DNA from: CAWEDP01 sp963807925
GTDB taxonomy: Bacteria > Acidobacteriota > Vicinamibacteria > Vicinamibacterales > CAVVIG01
Length of the DNA: 64,000 nt
Direction of reading: 5' to 3'
NCBI GenBank assembly: GCA_963807925.1
Contig: CAWEDP010000002.1
Location: 1,984,001 to 2,048,000 of the forward strand
Shown one piece after another: positions 55,575 to 63,412 of this stretch. The notes under the pieces are model-generated. The model worked only from the letters and a program-made list of their open reading frames with translations. It searched no databases and was not told where the DNA came from. A program made the translations under genes and the position numbers. Numbering within the stretch: position 1 is the first letter of the stretch; every line of letters starts with the position of its first letter.

Positions 55575-56542
55575 CCGCGCCCCGTCCGCCAGCCGGCGAT
55601 CCGACCTCCGGCGCCGCGGTCGTCGTCGAACAGGTGGCCAAGCGGTTCGGCGACACGCAGGCGCTCGACGACGTGTCGTTCGCCGTCGAGCCCGCCGAGC
55701 TCTTCGGCTTCATCGGCCCGGACGGCGCCGGAAAGACCACGCTCTTTCGCATTCTCGCGACGCTGATGACGCCGACGGCCGGCCGGGCACGGGTCCTCGG
55801 TCGAGATGTGGTCGCGGACCTCTGGGCGCTCAGGCCGCGGATCGGCTACATGCCCGGGCGCTTTTCGCTGTACCCGGATCTGAGCGTCGAGGAGAACCTG
55901 CGCTTCTTCGCCTCGGTCTTCGGCACGACGGTCGCGCGCGAGTACGCGCAGATCGCGCCAATCTACCGCCAGCTCGAACCCTTCAAGGACCGTCGAGCGG
56001 CCGCGCTCTCGGGCGGCATGAAGCAGAAGCTCGCCCTCTGCTGCGCGCTCGTCCATCGGCCCGAGATCCTGCTGCTCGACGAGCCGACCACCGGCGTCGA
56101 CGCCGTCTCGCGCCGCGAATTCTGGGACCTGCTCCGGACGTTCGGTGCCGGCGGCATCACGATTCTGGTGTCGACGCCGTACATGGACGAGGCGAACCGC
56201 TGCGATCGCGTGGCGCTCATCCAGCACGGCCGGCTGCTGGCCATCGACAGGCCGGCGCGGATCGCGGAGTCGTTCGATTGGCCGCTGTTCGCCGTCCGCG
56301 CGTCGGACCGCTACGGGGCGCTGCTCGCGCTGCGCGAGCGCTCCTCGACGCACTCGGCGTACCCGTTCGGCGACACGCTCCACTACGCCGATGCGCGGCG
56401 AAACATCGACGCCGGCGAGATCGTCCTCGACGTGAGCCGGTTCCTGAAGTCCCGAGGCTTCGCCGACGCGTCGGTGTCGCCCACGGCGCCGACGGTGGAA
56501 GACAGCTTCATCGCGAAAATGACCGAGGAGCAGGTCGCATGA
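55571..56542 (+). CDS. ABC transporter ATP-binding protein 1 (YbhF N-half-like)
   Basis: From the ATG at 55571 (ATGA overlap) the 323-residue ATPase has Walker A IGPDGAGKTTLF, Q-loop region IGYMPGRFSLYPDLSVEENL, signature ALSGGMKQKLALCCALVHRP and Walker B ILLLDEPTTGVDAVSRREFW. A C-terminal extension of about 90 residues ends TVEDSFIAKMTEEQVA. E. coli YbhF joins two such ATPases in one chain; here they are separate genes. The exporter substrate is unknown. Confidence 0.93.
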   Translation: MTAPRPPAGDPTSGAAVVVEQVAKRFGDTQALDDVSFAVEPAELFGFIGPDGAGKTTLFRILATLMTPTAGRARVLGRDVVADLWALRPRIGYMPGRFSLYPDLSVEENLRFFASVFGTTVAREYAQIAPIYRQLEPFKDRRAAALSGGMKQKLALCCALVHRPEILLLDEPTTGVDAVSRREFWDLLRTFGAGGITILVSTPYMDEANRCDRVALIQHGRLLAIDRPARIAESFDWPLFAVRASDRYGALLALRERSSTHSAYPFGDTLHYADARRNIDAGEIVLDVSRFLKSRGFADASVSPTAPTVEDSFIAKMTEEQVA

Positions 56543-57295
56543 CGCCGCCGCTTGCCATCGAGGCGCACGAGTTGACGCGCCGCTTCGGCGCCTTCCTCGC
56601 CGTCGACCGGATCTCGTTCGACATGAAGGGCGGCGAGGTGTTCGGGTTTCTGGGCGCCAACGGGGCCGGCAAGACCACCGCCATTCGCATGCTGACGGGC
56701 CTGCTCGCGCCGACCTCGGGCCACGCCAAGGTGGCGGGCCACGACGTGGCGCGCGAGCCGGACGAGGTCAAGCGCGCCATCGGGTACATGAGCCAGCGCT
56801 TCTCGCTGTACGAGGACCTCACGATTCGCGAGAACATCCGTCTGTACGGCGGGATCTACGACCTGAGCGATCGCGAGATCCGCGATCGGACCGACGGCAT
56901 GCTGTCCCGGCTCGGGTTGACACACGCCGCGGATCGGCTCGTGCGGGCGGTGCCGCTCGGATGGCGGCAGAAGCTGGCGTTCTCGGTGGCGCTGCTCCAC
57001 CAGCCGCGGCTGGTCTTCCTCGACGAGCCGACGAGCGGCGTCGATCCGCTCGCCCGCCGTCAGTTCTGGGAGCTGATCTACGAGGCGGCGTCGCGCGGCA
57101 CGACCGTCCTGGTCACCACGCACTACCTGGACGAGGCGGAGTACCTGCGATCGGATCTCGATCATGGTCGCCGGGCGCATCGCCGCGCTGGGCACGCCCG
57201 CCGAGCTCAAGGATCGATTCCGCGTCGAGTCGATCGACGAGTTGTTCGTGCGGCTCGCCCGCCCCTCCACCGCGTCACCGGAGCCGAACCGGTGA
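56539..57295 (+). pseudogene. ABC transporter ATP-binding protein 2, frame broken by one base near 57145
   Basis: From the ATG at 56539 (ATGA overlap) the protein has Walker A LGANGAGKTTAIRML, IGYMSQRFSLYEDLTIRENI, a signature variant VPLGWRQKLAFSVALLHQP and Walker B VFLDEPTSGVDPLARRQFWE. After THYLDEAEY the annotated frame becomes junk and runs into the permease. The other frame gives CDRISIMVAGRIAALGTPAE through LFVRLARPS to a TGA at 57293 that overlaps the permease GTG. One extra C in GTACCTGCG (57144/57145) accounts for it. Repaired, the protein has 251 residues. Confidence 0.85.
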
Positions 57296-58398
57296 CGGCG
57301 CTCATGGGATTGATGCGCAAGGAGGTGTACCACATCGTTCGCGATCGGCGGACGCTCGTCGTGATCATCGCCCTGCCGGTGCTGCAGGTCGTGCTCTTCG
57401 GCTACGCGATCAGGACCGACGTCGATCGCGTGCGCCTGGCCGTCGTGGACCCCGCGCCGGATCCGGTCACCCTGGCGCTGCGCAGCCGGTTCGAGGCGGC
57501 CGCCGTCTTCCGGACGACGGCGGTCGTCGCGCGCGCGGATCGCCTCGACACGCTGTTCAAGCGAGGCGAGGCGCAGGGCGCGGTGGTGTTCGAACCTGGA
57601 TTCGCCGACCGGATCGCGCGCGGACTGCCGGCGCGGCTGCTGATCGTCGCCGACGGGACCGAGCCGAACACCGGCAGCATCGTGGAGGCGTATGCGACCG
57701 CGGTGGTCGAGGCCTACGCGCGTGAGCGCGGCTGGACCGGCACGACCGTCCGGATCGTGCCCGAGGTCCGGATGCGCTTCAACCCGACGCGCCGGAGCTC
57801 GAACCTGTTCGTCCCGGGCCTGATGGCGTTCGTCCTGACCATCGTCTCGTCCCTCATGACGGCGATTTCGCTGACGCGCGAGAAGGAAACCGGCACGCTG
57901 GAGGCGCTTCTCGTCTCCCCGCTGCGGCCGTGGCAGATCATCGTCGGCAAGGTCGCGCCCTATCTGGTCGTCGGCTTCCTCAGCGTCGTGGGCGTGGTCC
58001 TCGAGGCGCGGCTCGTGTTCGACGTGCCGCTGCGCGGCAGCATCACGCTCCTGCTGATCGAGGGCATCCTCTTCATCCTGGTCTCGCTGTCGCTCGGGAT
58101 CCTGATTTCCGCGCGCACCTCGTCGCAGCGGGTTGCCATGATGGGCGCGCTGGTCGGCACGATGCTGCCGACCATGCTGCTGTCGGGATTCATCTTTCCA
58201 ATCGAGAGCATGCCGTGGCCGCTCCGCGCGATCTCGTTGGTCGTGCCGGCGCGCTGGTTCGTGCTGGTGGCACGCAGCGTGATGCTCAAGGGCGTCGGAC
58301 TCGCCTATCTCTGGCCGGCGACACTGGTGCTGCTGGCAATGGCGGTCGTCCTGCTCGCCGCCAGCACCCGCTCGTTCCACGAGCGGCTGGAATCCTGA
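57292..58398 (+). CDS. ABC-2 type permease 1 (YbhS-like)
   Basis: The GTG at 57292 overlaps the repaired ATPase stop (GTGA) and gives 368 residues. LMRKEVYHIVRDRRTLVVII with a first membrane helix starts the protein. A periplasmic domain of about 140 residues follows, then NLFVPGLMAFVLTIVSSLMT and LTREKETGTLEALLVSPLRP, an ABC-2 hallmark. Five more helices follow, with LLSGFIFPIESMPWPLRAIS. In the raw sequence it reads as one chain with the ATPase; that fusion is rejected because of the frameshift. Confidence 0.9.
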   Translation: MTALMGLMRKEVYHIVRDRRTLVVIIALPVLQVVLFGYAIRTDVDRVRLAVVDPAPDPVTLALRSRFEAAAVFRTTAVVARADRLDTLFKRGEAQGAVVFEPGFADRIARGLPARLLIVADGTEPNTGSIVEAYATAVVEAYARERGWTGTTVRIVPEVRMRFNPTRRSSNLFVPGLMAFVLTIVSSLMTAISLTREKETGTLEALLVSPLRPWQIIVGKVAPYLVVGFLSVVGVVLEARLVFDVPLRGSITLLLIEGILFILVSLSLGILISARTSSQRVAMMGALVGTMLPTMLLSGFIFPIESMPWPLRAISLVVPARWFVLVARSVMLKGVGLAYLWPATLVLLAMAVVLLAASTRSFHERLES

Positions 58399-58399
58399 C

Positions 58400-59641
58400 G
58401 TGCGGAGGATCCTGTTTCTCGCGCGCGCCGAGATCCTGCACGTCGTCCGCGACCGGGCGACGCTGGCCCAGACGCTCGTCGTGCCGGTCGTGCAGCTGCT
58501 CGTCCTGTCGAACGCGGCGACCTTTCAGATCGTCAACACGCCCACCTACGTGGTGGATCTCGATCGCAGCAGCGCGTCACGGGGCCTGGTCAACCGGTTT
58601 GCCGCATCCGGATACTTCCGTGTCACGGGCGCGTCGGCGTCGGCCGATCGCGCCGACGAGGCGCTCGTCCGCGGCGACGTGACCATGGTGTTGACCGTCC
58701 CGCACGATTTCGAGTCGTCGCTCGCCACTGACGGGGTCGCGCCGGTGCAGCTGTCGATCGACGCCGAGAAAGGATCGGCCGCCGGAATCGTGCAGTCCTA
58801 CGCGGCCGACATCGTGGGCGCCTACGCGTCGGAGCTCGCGGCCGAGCGGCCCCGACTCCCACGGGGCGGTCTCTCGGGCGTGGTGCGGGCGATTCCCGGG
58901 CGCGCGGCGCCACGGATCGACCTTCGAGTGAGAAGCTGGTACAACCCGACGCTGAACTACCAGCACTACATGGTGCCCGGCATTCTGGTCGCGCTGGTGA
59001 CGTTGATCGGCACCCTGCTGACCGCCCAGAACATCGCGCGCGAGAAGGAGCTCGGCACGCTCGAACAGCTCAACGTGACGCCGATCACGCGCGGGCAGTT
59101 CATCACCGCGAAGCTGCTGCCCTTCTGGGTGCTCGGGCTGATCGATCTGGCCATCGGCCTTGCGGTCGCGCGCTTCGCGTTCGGCGTGCCGATGCGCGGC
59201 AGCCTGCTGCTGCTGTTCGGATCGGCGGCGGTGTACCTGGTGGTGGCGCTCGCCATCGGACTCTGGATCTCGACCCTCGTCGACACCCAGCAGCAGGCGA
59301 TGTTCGTCACCTTCTTCGTCATGGTGATGTATCTGCTGATGAGCGGCCTCTTCACCCCGATCGACAGCATGGCGAGGTGGCTGCAGGTCGTGTCGCTGGT
59401 GAACCCGGTGCGGCACTTCGTCACGATTTCCCGCGGCATCCTCATCAAGGGGGCGGGACTCGCCGATATCGCCCGGCCGCTGGCGGCACTGGTCGCCTAC
59501 GGCGCGGTGATGCTGATGCTGGCGATTCGCCAGGTACTCGAAGCGCACCGCCTGAATGCCGGCTGGTGCCGCCGCGCCGGCCGCCACGGCCACCCGGGAC
59601 CACACTTCGCGGGCGCCGTCGCGCCGCCTATCAGAGGCTAG
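58400..59641 (+). CDS. ABC-2 type permease 2 (YbhR-like), C-terminal tail probably frameshifted
   Basis: The GTG at 58400 starts a second ABC-2 permease: ILFLARAEILHVVRDRATLA, then YQHYMVPGILVALVTLIGTL and IAREKELGTLEQLNVTPITR, and LLMSGLFTPIDSMARWLQVV. After AVMLMLAIRQ the raw frame gives a 32-residue tail unlike the family (RLNAGWCRRAGRHG), reaching into the convergent DoxX gene. Dropping one G in CAGGTACTC (near 59533) gives IRQYSKRTA and a stop at 59553-59555, the normal ABC-2 ending. The true product is then about 384 residues. Confidence 0.88.
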   Translation: MRRILFLARAEILHVVRDRATLAQTLVVPVVQLLVLSNAATFQIVNTPTYVVDLDRSSASRGLVNRFAASGYFRVTGASASADRADEALVRGDVTMVLTVPHDFESSLATDGVAPVQLSIDAEKGSAAGIVQSYAADIVGAYASELAAERPRLPRGGLSGVVRAIPGRAAPRIDLRVRSWYNPTLNYQHYMVPGILVALVTLIGTLLTAQNIAREKELGTLEQLNVTPITRGQFITAKLLPFWVLGLIDLAIGLAVARFAFGVPMRGSLLLLFGSAAVYLVVALAIGLWISTLVDTQQQAMFVTFFVMVMYLLMSGLFTPIDSMARWLQVVSLVNPVRHFVTISRGILIKGAGLADIARPLAALVAYGAVMLMLAIRQVLEAHRLNAGWCRRAGRHGHPGPHFAGAVAPPIRG

Positions 59642-60120
59642 CGTCCACCCTGGCGACGCCCGGAACGCCCGATGTACGAGGCAATCAGGTGGTCGAGCGA
59701 GAGAGCGCCCGGCCCTTGCGTGAGCAGAAAGACGAGCACCGCCCCCCACAGCAGATTGTCGGTCCAGGCCTGCGGGTACACGAAGATCTGGATCACCAGG
59801 ATCATGCCAAGGAGCGGCAGCGTCGCGATCCGCGTGGCCAGCCCCACGAACAGGAACAGCGGCCACACCAATTCGTTGAACATGGCCATGCGCGCGGCGA
59901 CGGCCGGCGCGAGGACCGGCACCTTGTACTCGTCCTCGAACAGCTTCACGGCGAATTCCCAGGAACCGTATTTGAGCAGGCCGGCCTTGAAGAACACGGA
60001 CCCCACGGCGATTCGCATCGCGAGCTGAATGGCCGACAACGGCACGCGCTCGAGCGACGCCCGCAGCGCGAGCAGCCACATCCACCGTCCACGCCGGCCG
60101 GCGGGCGCGTCGGCCATCAT
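59638..60120 (-). CDS. DoxX family membrane protein of the bufferin operon
   Basis: The 160-residue protein has four membrane helices and DoxX features: LAMRIAVGSVFFKAGLLKYG, KLFEDEYKVPVLAPAVAARM, NELVWPLFLFVGLATRIATL and GMILVIQIFVYPQAWTDNLL. Its ATG overlaps the BufC stop (ATGA). DoxX genes often accompany bufferin clusters. A quinone-linked or redox role in the membrane is assumed for the family but not established here. Confidence 0.9.
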   Translation of the reverse strand: MMADAPAGRRGRWMWLLALRASLERVPLSAIQLAMRIAVGSVFFKAGLLKYGSWEFAVKLFEDEYKVPVLAPAVAARMAMFNELVWPLFLFVGLATRIATLPLLGMILVIQIFVYPQAWTDNLLWGAVLVFLLTQGPGALSLDHLIASYIGRSGRRQGGR

Positions 60121-60905
60121 GGCTCGCCCGGGTCCGGATCACCTGACGGGATGCCGGCCACCAGACCGTCCGATACGGCGGCCAGCAGACCGGCCCCCGG
60201 ATCGAACCCGGCGTCGGCCGTCCATGCGCGATCCGCCGCGTCACCGATCGACAGCCCGCCCTGGAGCCCCTGGCGAAACGCGAACGTTCCGCTGTCGAGG
60301 CGGCGCCACCGGAATTCACCGCGAGCGCCGCGAATCTCGAGGCGAACGACCTCCGGCTCGAACGACAGCCGGTCCGGGGCGTCGCCGCTCACGTAGATTG
60401 TCATCAGCCGATCGATCGGCCAGTCCGCGCGCAGGTAGCGGACGCCCGGCTGGACGTCGACGCGCATCGCCGCGAGCGCGTCCGAGGAGGCGCGCGAGAA
60501 CGGCTCGACGGACAAAGCCGGCTGGTCCACGGCGATCGAGACCTGGCCCACGTGCCACTCGAGCGTGGCGAACGCGCCGAGGTACGGCAGCCGGGCGCCG
60601 AGGGCGCTCTCTTCGAGACAGCGCGGAAAGGCGCCGCCGTATTCGGCGATGCACGGCGCGTCAGGCGGATGCCGGCAGACGAACGCGTGCGCCGCCTCGA
60701 CCAGCGCGGCCGAACCCACGAGCCACGCGCTCGCGGGAAACCTGGTGAGGAGCGCCGTCACGAGGCTCGCTTCGTAGTGACGGCTGTGGATCTCGAGGCG
60801 CCTGGCCGCGAGGGGCCCGCCGGCGAGGAGCGGCGCCACCTCGCGGGCGTCGCGATCCACGATCGCCCGGCGCAGCGCGTCCTGCACGTCAGCCAGCGGC
60901 AACAT
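60117..60905 (-). CDS. bufC: BufC/HvfC-type partner protein (DUF2063)
   Basis: The 262-residue protein starts with the DUF2063 N-terminal domain: ADVQDALRRAIVDRD, HSRHYEASLVTALLTRFPAS, then HPPDAPCIAEYGGAFPRCLE and YLGAFATLEWHVGQVSIAVD. This domain binds the precursor leader and partners the MNIO enzyme. The second half is a less conserved recognition domain. It overlaps the BufB 3' end by 17 bases. Family knowledge: BufC-type proteins are needed for BufB to modify the peptide. Confidence 0.88.
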   Translation of the reverse strand: MLPLADVQDALRRAIVDRDAREVAPLLAGGPLAARRLEIHSRHYEASLVTALLTRFPASAWLVGSAALVEAAHAFVCRHPPDAPCIAEYGGAFPRCLEESALGARLPYLGAFATLEWHVGQVSIAVDQPALSVEPFSRASSDALAAMRVDVQPGVRYLRADWPIDRLMTIYVSGDAPDRLSFEPEVVRLEIRGARGEFRWRRLDSGTFAFRQGLQGGLSIGDAADRAWTADAGFDPGAGLLAAVSDGLVAGIPSGDPDPGEP

Positions 60906-61785
60906 GGCGGTTCTCGAGCGCGGCCGACGAGACGGCGTCGGCCCGATCGGCTTCAGCCGTCAGCCGGCCGAGCGACGGCAGATCGTTGTCCCACTCGACG
61001 AGCGTCGGCCTCGCGCCGAAGCGCGCGACCGTGTGGCGATAGAGCTCCCAGGCGCCCTCGTCCACGACCGATCCGTGCGTGTCGACGTACAGCTCGGCGT
61101 CCGGGCTGGCGGGATCCTGCTCGACCGTGAAGCCACCGAGGTGCAGTTCCTCGACGGCGTCCGCCGGGAGTCGATCGATGTATTCAAGACGATCGAACGT
61201 CAGGTTGTGCGCGCTGAGATGCACGTTGCTGACGTCGCACAGCAACCCGCAGCCCGTCATCCGCACCAGCTCGCTGAGAAACGTCACCTCGTCCATGGTC
61301 GATCCCGCGAATCCCACGTAGCTCGACGGATTTTCGACCAGATACCTGCGCCCGAGTGCGTCCTGCACTTCGGCCACCTGGGCGGCGACGATGGCGAGCG
61401 TTTCGCGGGTGTAGGGCAGCGGCAGCAGATCGTTCAGGTACTGGCCGGCGTGGGTGGACCAGGCCAGATGTCCGGATACGAGAATCGGATCAATCGTCTC
61501 GATCAGCCGACCGACGCGCTGGAGATGTCGCCGATCGATTCCGGTGGCGCTGCCGACCGAGACGCCCACGGTGTGCACGGAGACCGGATACTGACGGGCG
61601 ACCTCCACCAGCAATTCGGCGGCATGCGGATTCGCGAGGAAGTTCTCCGGATGAACTTCGAACCAACCGACCGACGGCCGAGTGGCCACCACCTCCGCGA
61701 GATGCGGAAGCCTCAGGCCGATGCCGGCGCGTGACGGCGCGCGATGCATGAGGTCTGTCACGTGACCACCCGGCGTCATCTTCAC
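60889..61785 (-). CDS. bufB: MNIO enzyme BufB (DUF692), bufferin-modifying iron oxidase
   Basis: The 298-residue TIM-barrel protein has DUF692 metal-ligand motifs: WFEVHPENFL, VSVHTVGVSVGS, LVSGHLAWSTHAG, YLVENPSSYVGF, LLCDVSNVHLSAHN, VEELHLGGF and DTHGSVVDEG, then LVEWDNDLPSL. These bind two or three iron ions. MNIO enzymes oxidise cysteines in precursor peptides; in bufferins they form thiooxazole-type rings that bind copper. The gene begins 3 bases after bufA. All eight ligand blocks are present, so it should be active. Confidence 0.95.
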   Translation of the reverse strand: MKMTPGGHVTDLMHRAPSRAGIGLRLPHLAEVVATRPSVGWFEVHPENFLANPHAAELLVEVARQYPVSVHTVGVSVGSATGIDRRHLQRVGRLIETIDPILVSGHLAWSTHAGQYLNDLLPLPYTRETLAIVAAQVAEVQDALGRRYLVENPSSYVGFAGSTMDEVTFLSELVRMTGCGLLCDVSNVHLSAHNLTFDRLEYIDRLPADAVEELHLGGFTVEQDPASPDAELYVDTHGSVVDEGAWELYRHTVARFGARPTLVEWDNDLPSLGRLTAEADRADAVSSAALENRHVAAG

Positions 61786-61788
61786 GGC

Positions 61789-62055
61789 CTACTTAGGGGT
61801 CTTGCTGCCACCGACGATCCGCTCGCAGTAGCCTTCGGGGACGTAGATCCAGGCCTTCGGATCGCTGTTGATCTTGGAAGTGCCGCCGCACGAGTTGTTG
61901 CCGGTGGCCGCGCAGTCGTTCTTGCCGGCCTTCGCAATCCCGTAGCACTTCTCGGCCTTGAAGCTCGGGGCGGGCGCCGGTTTCTGTGCGGCGAGAATGG
62001 CGGGGGCCGCCACGGCCGCGGCCAGGGCCGAGGCCATCATCACGCGTCTGTTCAT
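61789..62055 (-). CDS. bufA: bufferin precursor peptide BufA (DUF2282)
   Basis: The ATG at 62055 follows GAGGAGG. The 88-residue peptide has a signal peptide (RRVMMASALAAAVAAPAILA, then AQ) that also serves as leader. The core reads AEKCYGIAKAGKNDCAATGN, NNSCGGTSKI and AWIYVPEGYCERIVGGS, with Cys37, Cys48, Cys56 and Cys77. This matches the DUF2282 bufferin family, exported peptides that are modified by BufB/BufC and sequester copper. It is the first gene of the bufA-bufB-bufC-doxX operon and has a perfect SigF-type promoter upstream. Confidence 0.93.
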   Translation of the reverse strand: MNRRVMMASALAAAVAAPAILAAQKPAPAPSFKAEKCYGIAKAGKNDCAATGNNSCGGTSKINSDPKAWIYVPEGYCERIVGGSKTPK

Positions 62056-62115
62056 GACTCCTCCTCGTTGATGGGGCGCTCGACGCCTGATCGCGTCGCG
62101 CGCATCACCCCAGAG

Positions 62116-62141
62116 TTCGACCACCGCCGGCAAAAGGTTAC
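62116..62141 (-). promoter_or_regulatory. SigF-type ECF promoter of the bufferin operon
   Basis: On the minus strand GTAACC (62136-62141) and CGAA (62116-62119) are separated by exactly 16 bases. This equals the consensus known for Caulobacter SigF (GTAACC-N16-CGAA), whose regulon includes bufferin genes. The predicted start is about 50 bases before the bufA ATG. The matching sigma factor and anti-sigma factor are encoded divergently next door. Confidence 0.8.
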
Positions 62142-62161
62142 GGGCGGGAAAAAGTGCCAGA

Positions 62162-62740
62162 ATGGAACGGTTGATGGCGGATCGCACCGAACACGACAGC
62201 CGCCTGGGTGCGCTGATGCAGGCGGCTCAGGTGGGCGACGCCGACGCCTACCACGAGCTCCTCGAGTCGATTCTGCCCCTGCTGCGCCGGGTAATCGGCA
62301 GACGTCGTGCGGTCCTCGGCGGCGACGAGGTCGAAGATCTCGTCCAGGACGTGCTGATGTCGGTGCACGGCGTCCGGGCCACCTACGACCCGGGTCGGCC
62401 TTTCCTGCCCTGGCTGCTCGCCATCACGCGACACCGGCTTGCCGACAGCGCGCGTCGTCATGCGCGCCGCGCGGGCCGGGAAGTCATCGTCAACGACCTC
62501 GATGTAACCTTCTCGCGTGAGGATCCGAATTTCAAGACGGATGCCTACGGCGATCCGAAAGCGCTCGCGCGGGCCATCGAGCAGTTGCCGCGCGGGCAGC
62601 GCGTCGCCATCGAGCTGTTGAAGGTGCGCGGACTCTCCCTCAAGGAGGCCGCCGCCGCATCCGGGCTGACGACCGGGGCGCTCAAGGTCGCGACTCACCG
62701 AGCGATCGTCGCGCTCCGGCGGATTCTGACGAAGGTATGA
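62162..62740 (+). CDS. sigF: ECF sigma factor, SigF-like
   Basis: The 192-residue sigma factor has region 2 (YHELLESILPLLRRVIGRRR, VEDLVQDVLMSVHGVRATYD, PFLPWLLAITRHRLADSARR) and region 4 (IEQLPRGQRVAIELLKVRGL, LKEAAAASGLTTGALKVATH, RAIVALRRIL). The start could also be the ATG at 62174. Its stop overlaps the NrsF-like gene (ATGA). By homology and context it is the SigF partner of the bufferin promoter. A second SigF-type promoter sequence lies within its coding region. Confidence 0.92.
   Translation: MERLMADRTEHDSRLGALMQAAQVGDADAYHELLESILPLLRRVIGRRRAVLGGDEVEDLVQDVLMSVHGVRATYDPGRPFLPWLLAITRHRLADSARRHARRAGREVIVNDLDVTFSREDPNFKTDAYGDPKALARAIEQLPRGQRVAIELLKVRGLSLKEAAAASGLTTGALKVATHRAIVALRRILTKV
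62504..62529 (+). promoter_or_regulatory. intragenic SigF-type promoter inside the sigma gene
   Basis: GTAACC (62504-62509) and CGAA (62526-62529) are again exactly 16 bases apart, on the plus strand, within codons for DVTFSREDPNF. A transcript would begin near 62536, about 200 bases before the nrsF-like ATG, and read into it and the downstream gene. This could be chance, but a ten-of-ten match with exact spacing at this locus is suggestive. Confidence 0.45.
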
Positions 62741-63405
62741 ACGTTCGAAGCACCGAGGACCTGATTGCCCGATTGTCGGCGTCGGCCGAACCGGTTCGCC
62801 GACTGCAGCCGCCCTACGTCCGCGCCACGGTGTGGCTCGTCGTCGTGGTGCCGTACCTGGCGCTCCTCATGTCGGCACTGTTCGCGGGCCGCGCCAACCG
62901 GTTGCCGATCGTGACTCAGGCGTTCGTCGTGGAACAGGTCGCGGCGGTCGCCACGGGGGTGACGGCAGCGATCGCCGCCATGGTGACTCTCGTTCCCGGC
63001 TACCGCCGCACCGTCCTGCTCGCCCCGATCGGGGCCGGGCTCGTCTGGGCGGTCGCGGTCAGTCGCGAGTGCCTGGCGCAGATGCCGTCTCCCGACGGCG
63101 CGCTGCCCGAGCACTGGGCGTGCGTGCCGGCAACGCTGGTGGCGACCGTCCTGCCGGCGGCCGTCATGATCGTGATGCTCCGTCGCGGCGCGCCGCTGAC
63201 CCCGCGGCTGTCGACCTCGCTCGGTGTGCTGGCTGCCGGCGGGCTCGCGCACGCCGGCGTCCGGCTCGTGCACCGACTGGATCCCGGAATCGTCGTGCTC
63301 GTGTGGCACCTCGGGACGGTCTTCGCGTTGTCGGTGGCGGGCGCGTGGATCGGACGTCAGCTCCTGCGCTGGCCCGTCTTCGCCGGTCCCGCCGGCACGG
63401 AGTGA
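62737..63405 (+). CDS. nrsF: NrsF-type anti-sigma factor (DUF1109)
   Basis: The 222-residue protein has a short cytoplasmic N-terminus (STEDLIARLSASAEPVRRLQ) followed by six hydrophobic segments (for example VWLVVVVPYLALLMSALFAG, VLLAPIGAGLVWAVAVSREC and VATVLPAAVMIVMLRRGAPL). CLAQMPSPDG and HWACVPAT place two cysteines in a loop, as in NrsF of Caulobacter, where conserved cysteines sense metals. It would hold the sigma factor at the membrane until copper or another stress releases it. It is coupled to sigF by ATGA. Confidence 0.88.
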   Translation: MNVRSTEDLIARLSASAEPVRRLQPPYVRATVWLVVVVPYLALLMSALFAGRANRLPIVTQAFVVEQVAAVATGVTAAIAAMVTLVPGYRRTVLLAPIGAGLVWAVAVSRECLAQMPSPDGALPEHWACVPATLVATVLPAAVMIVMLRRGAPLTPRLSTSLGVLAAGGLAHAGVRLVHRLDPGIVVLVWHLGTVFALSVAGAWIGRQLLRWPVFAGPAGTE

Positions 63406-63412
63406 CGCCCGC

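Noticed and set aside
56278..58398. Open frame suggesting an ATPase-permease fusion of 706 residues
   Set aside because: The ATPase end is in another frame, with a stop overlapping the permease GTG. One inserted base at 57144/57145 creates the apparent fusion.
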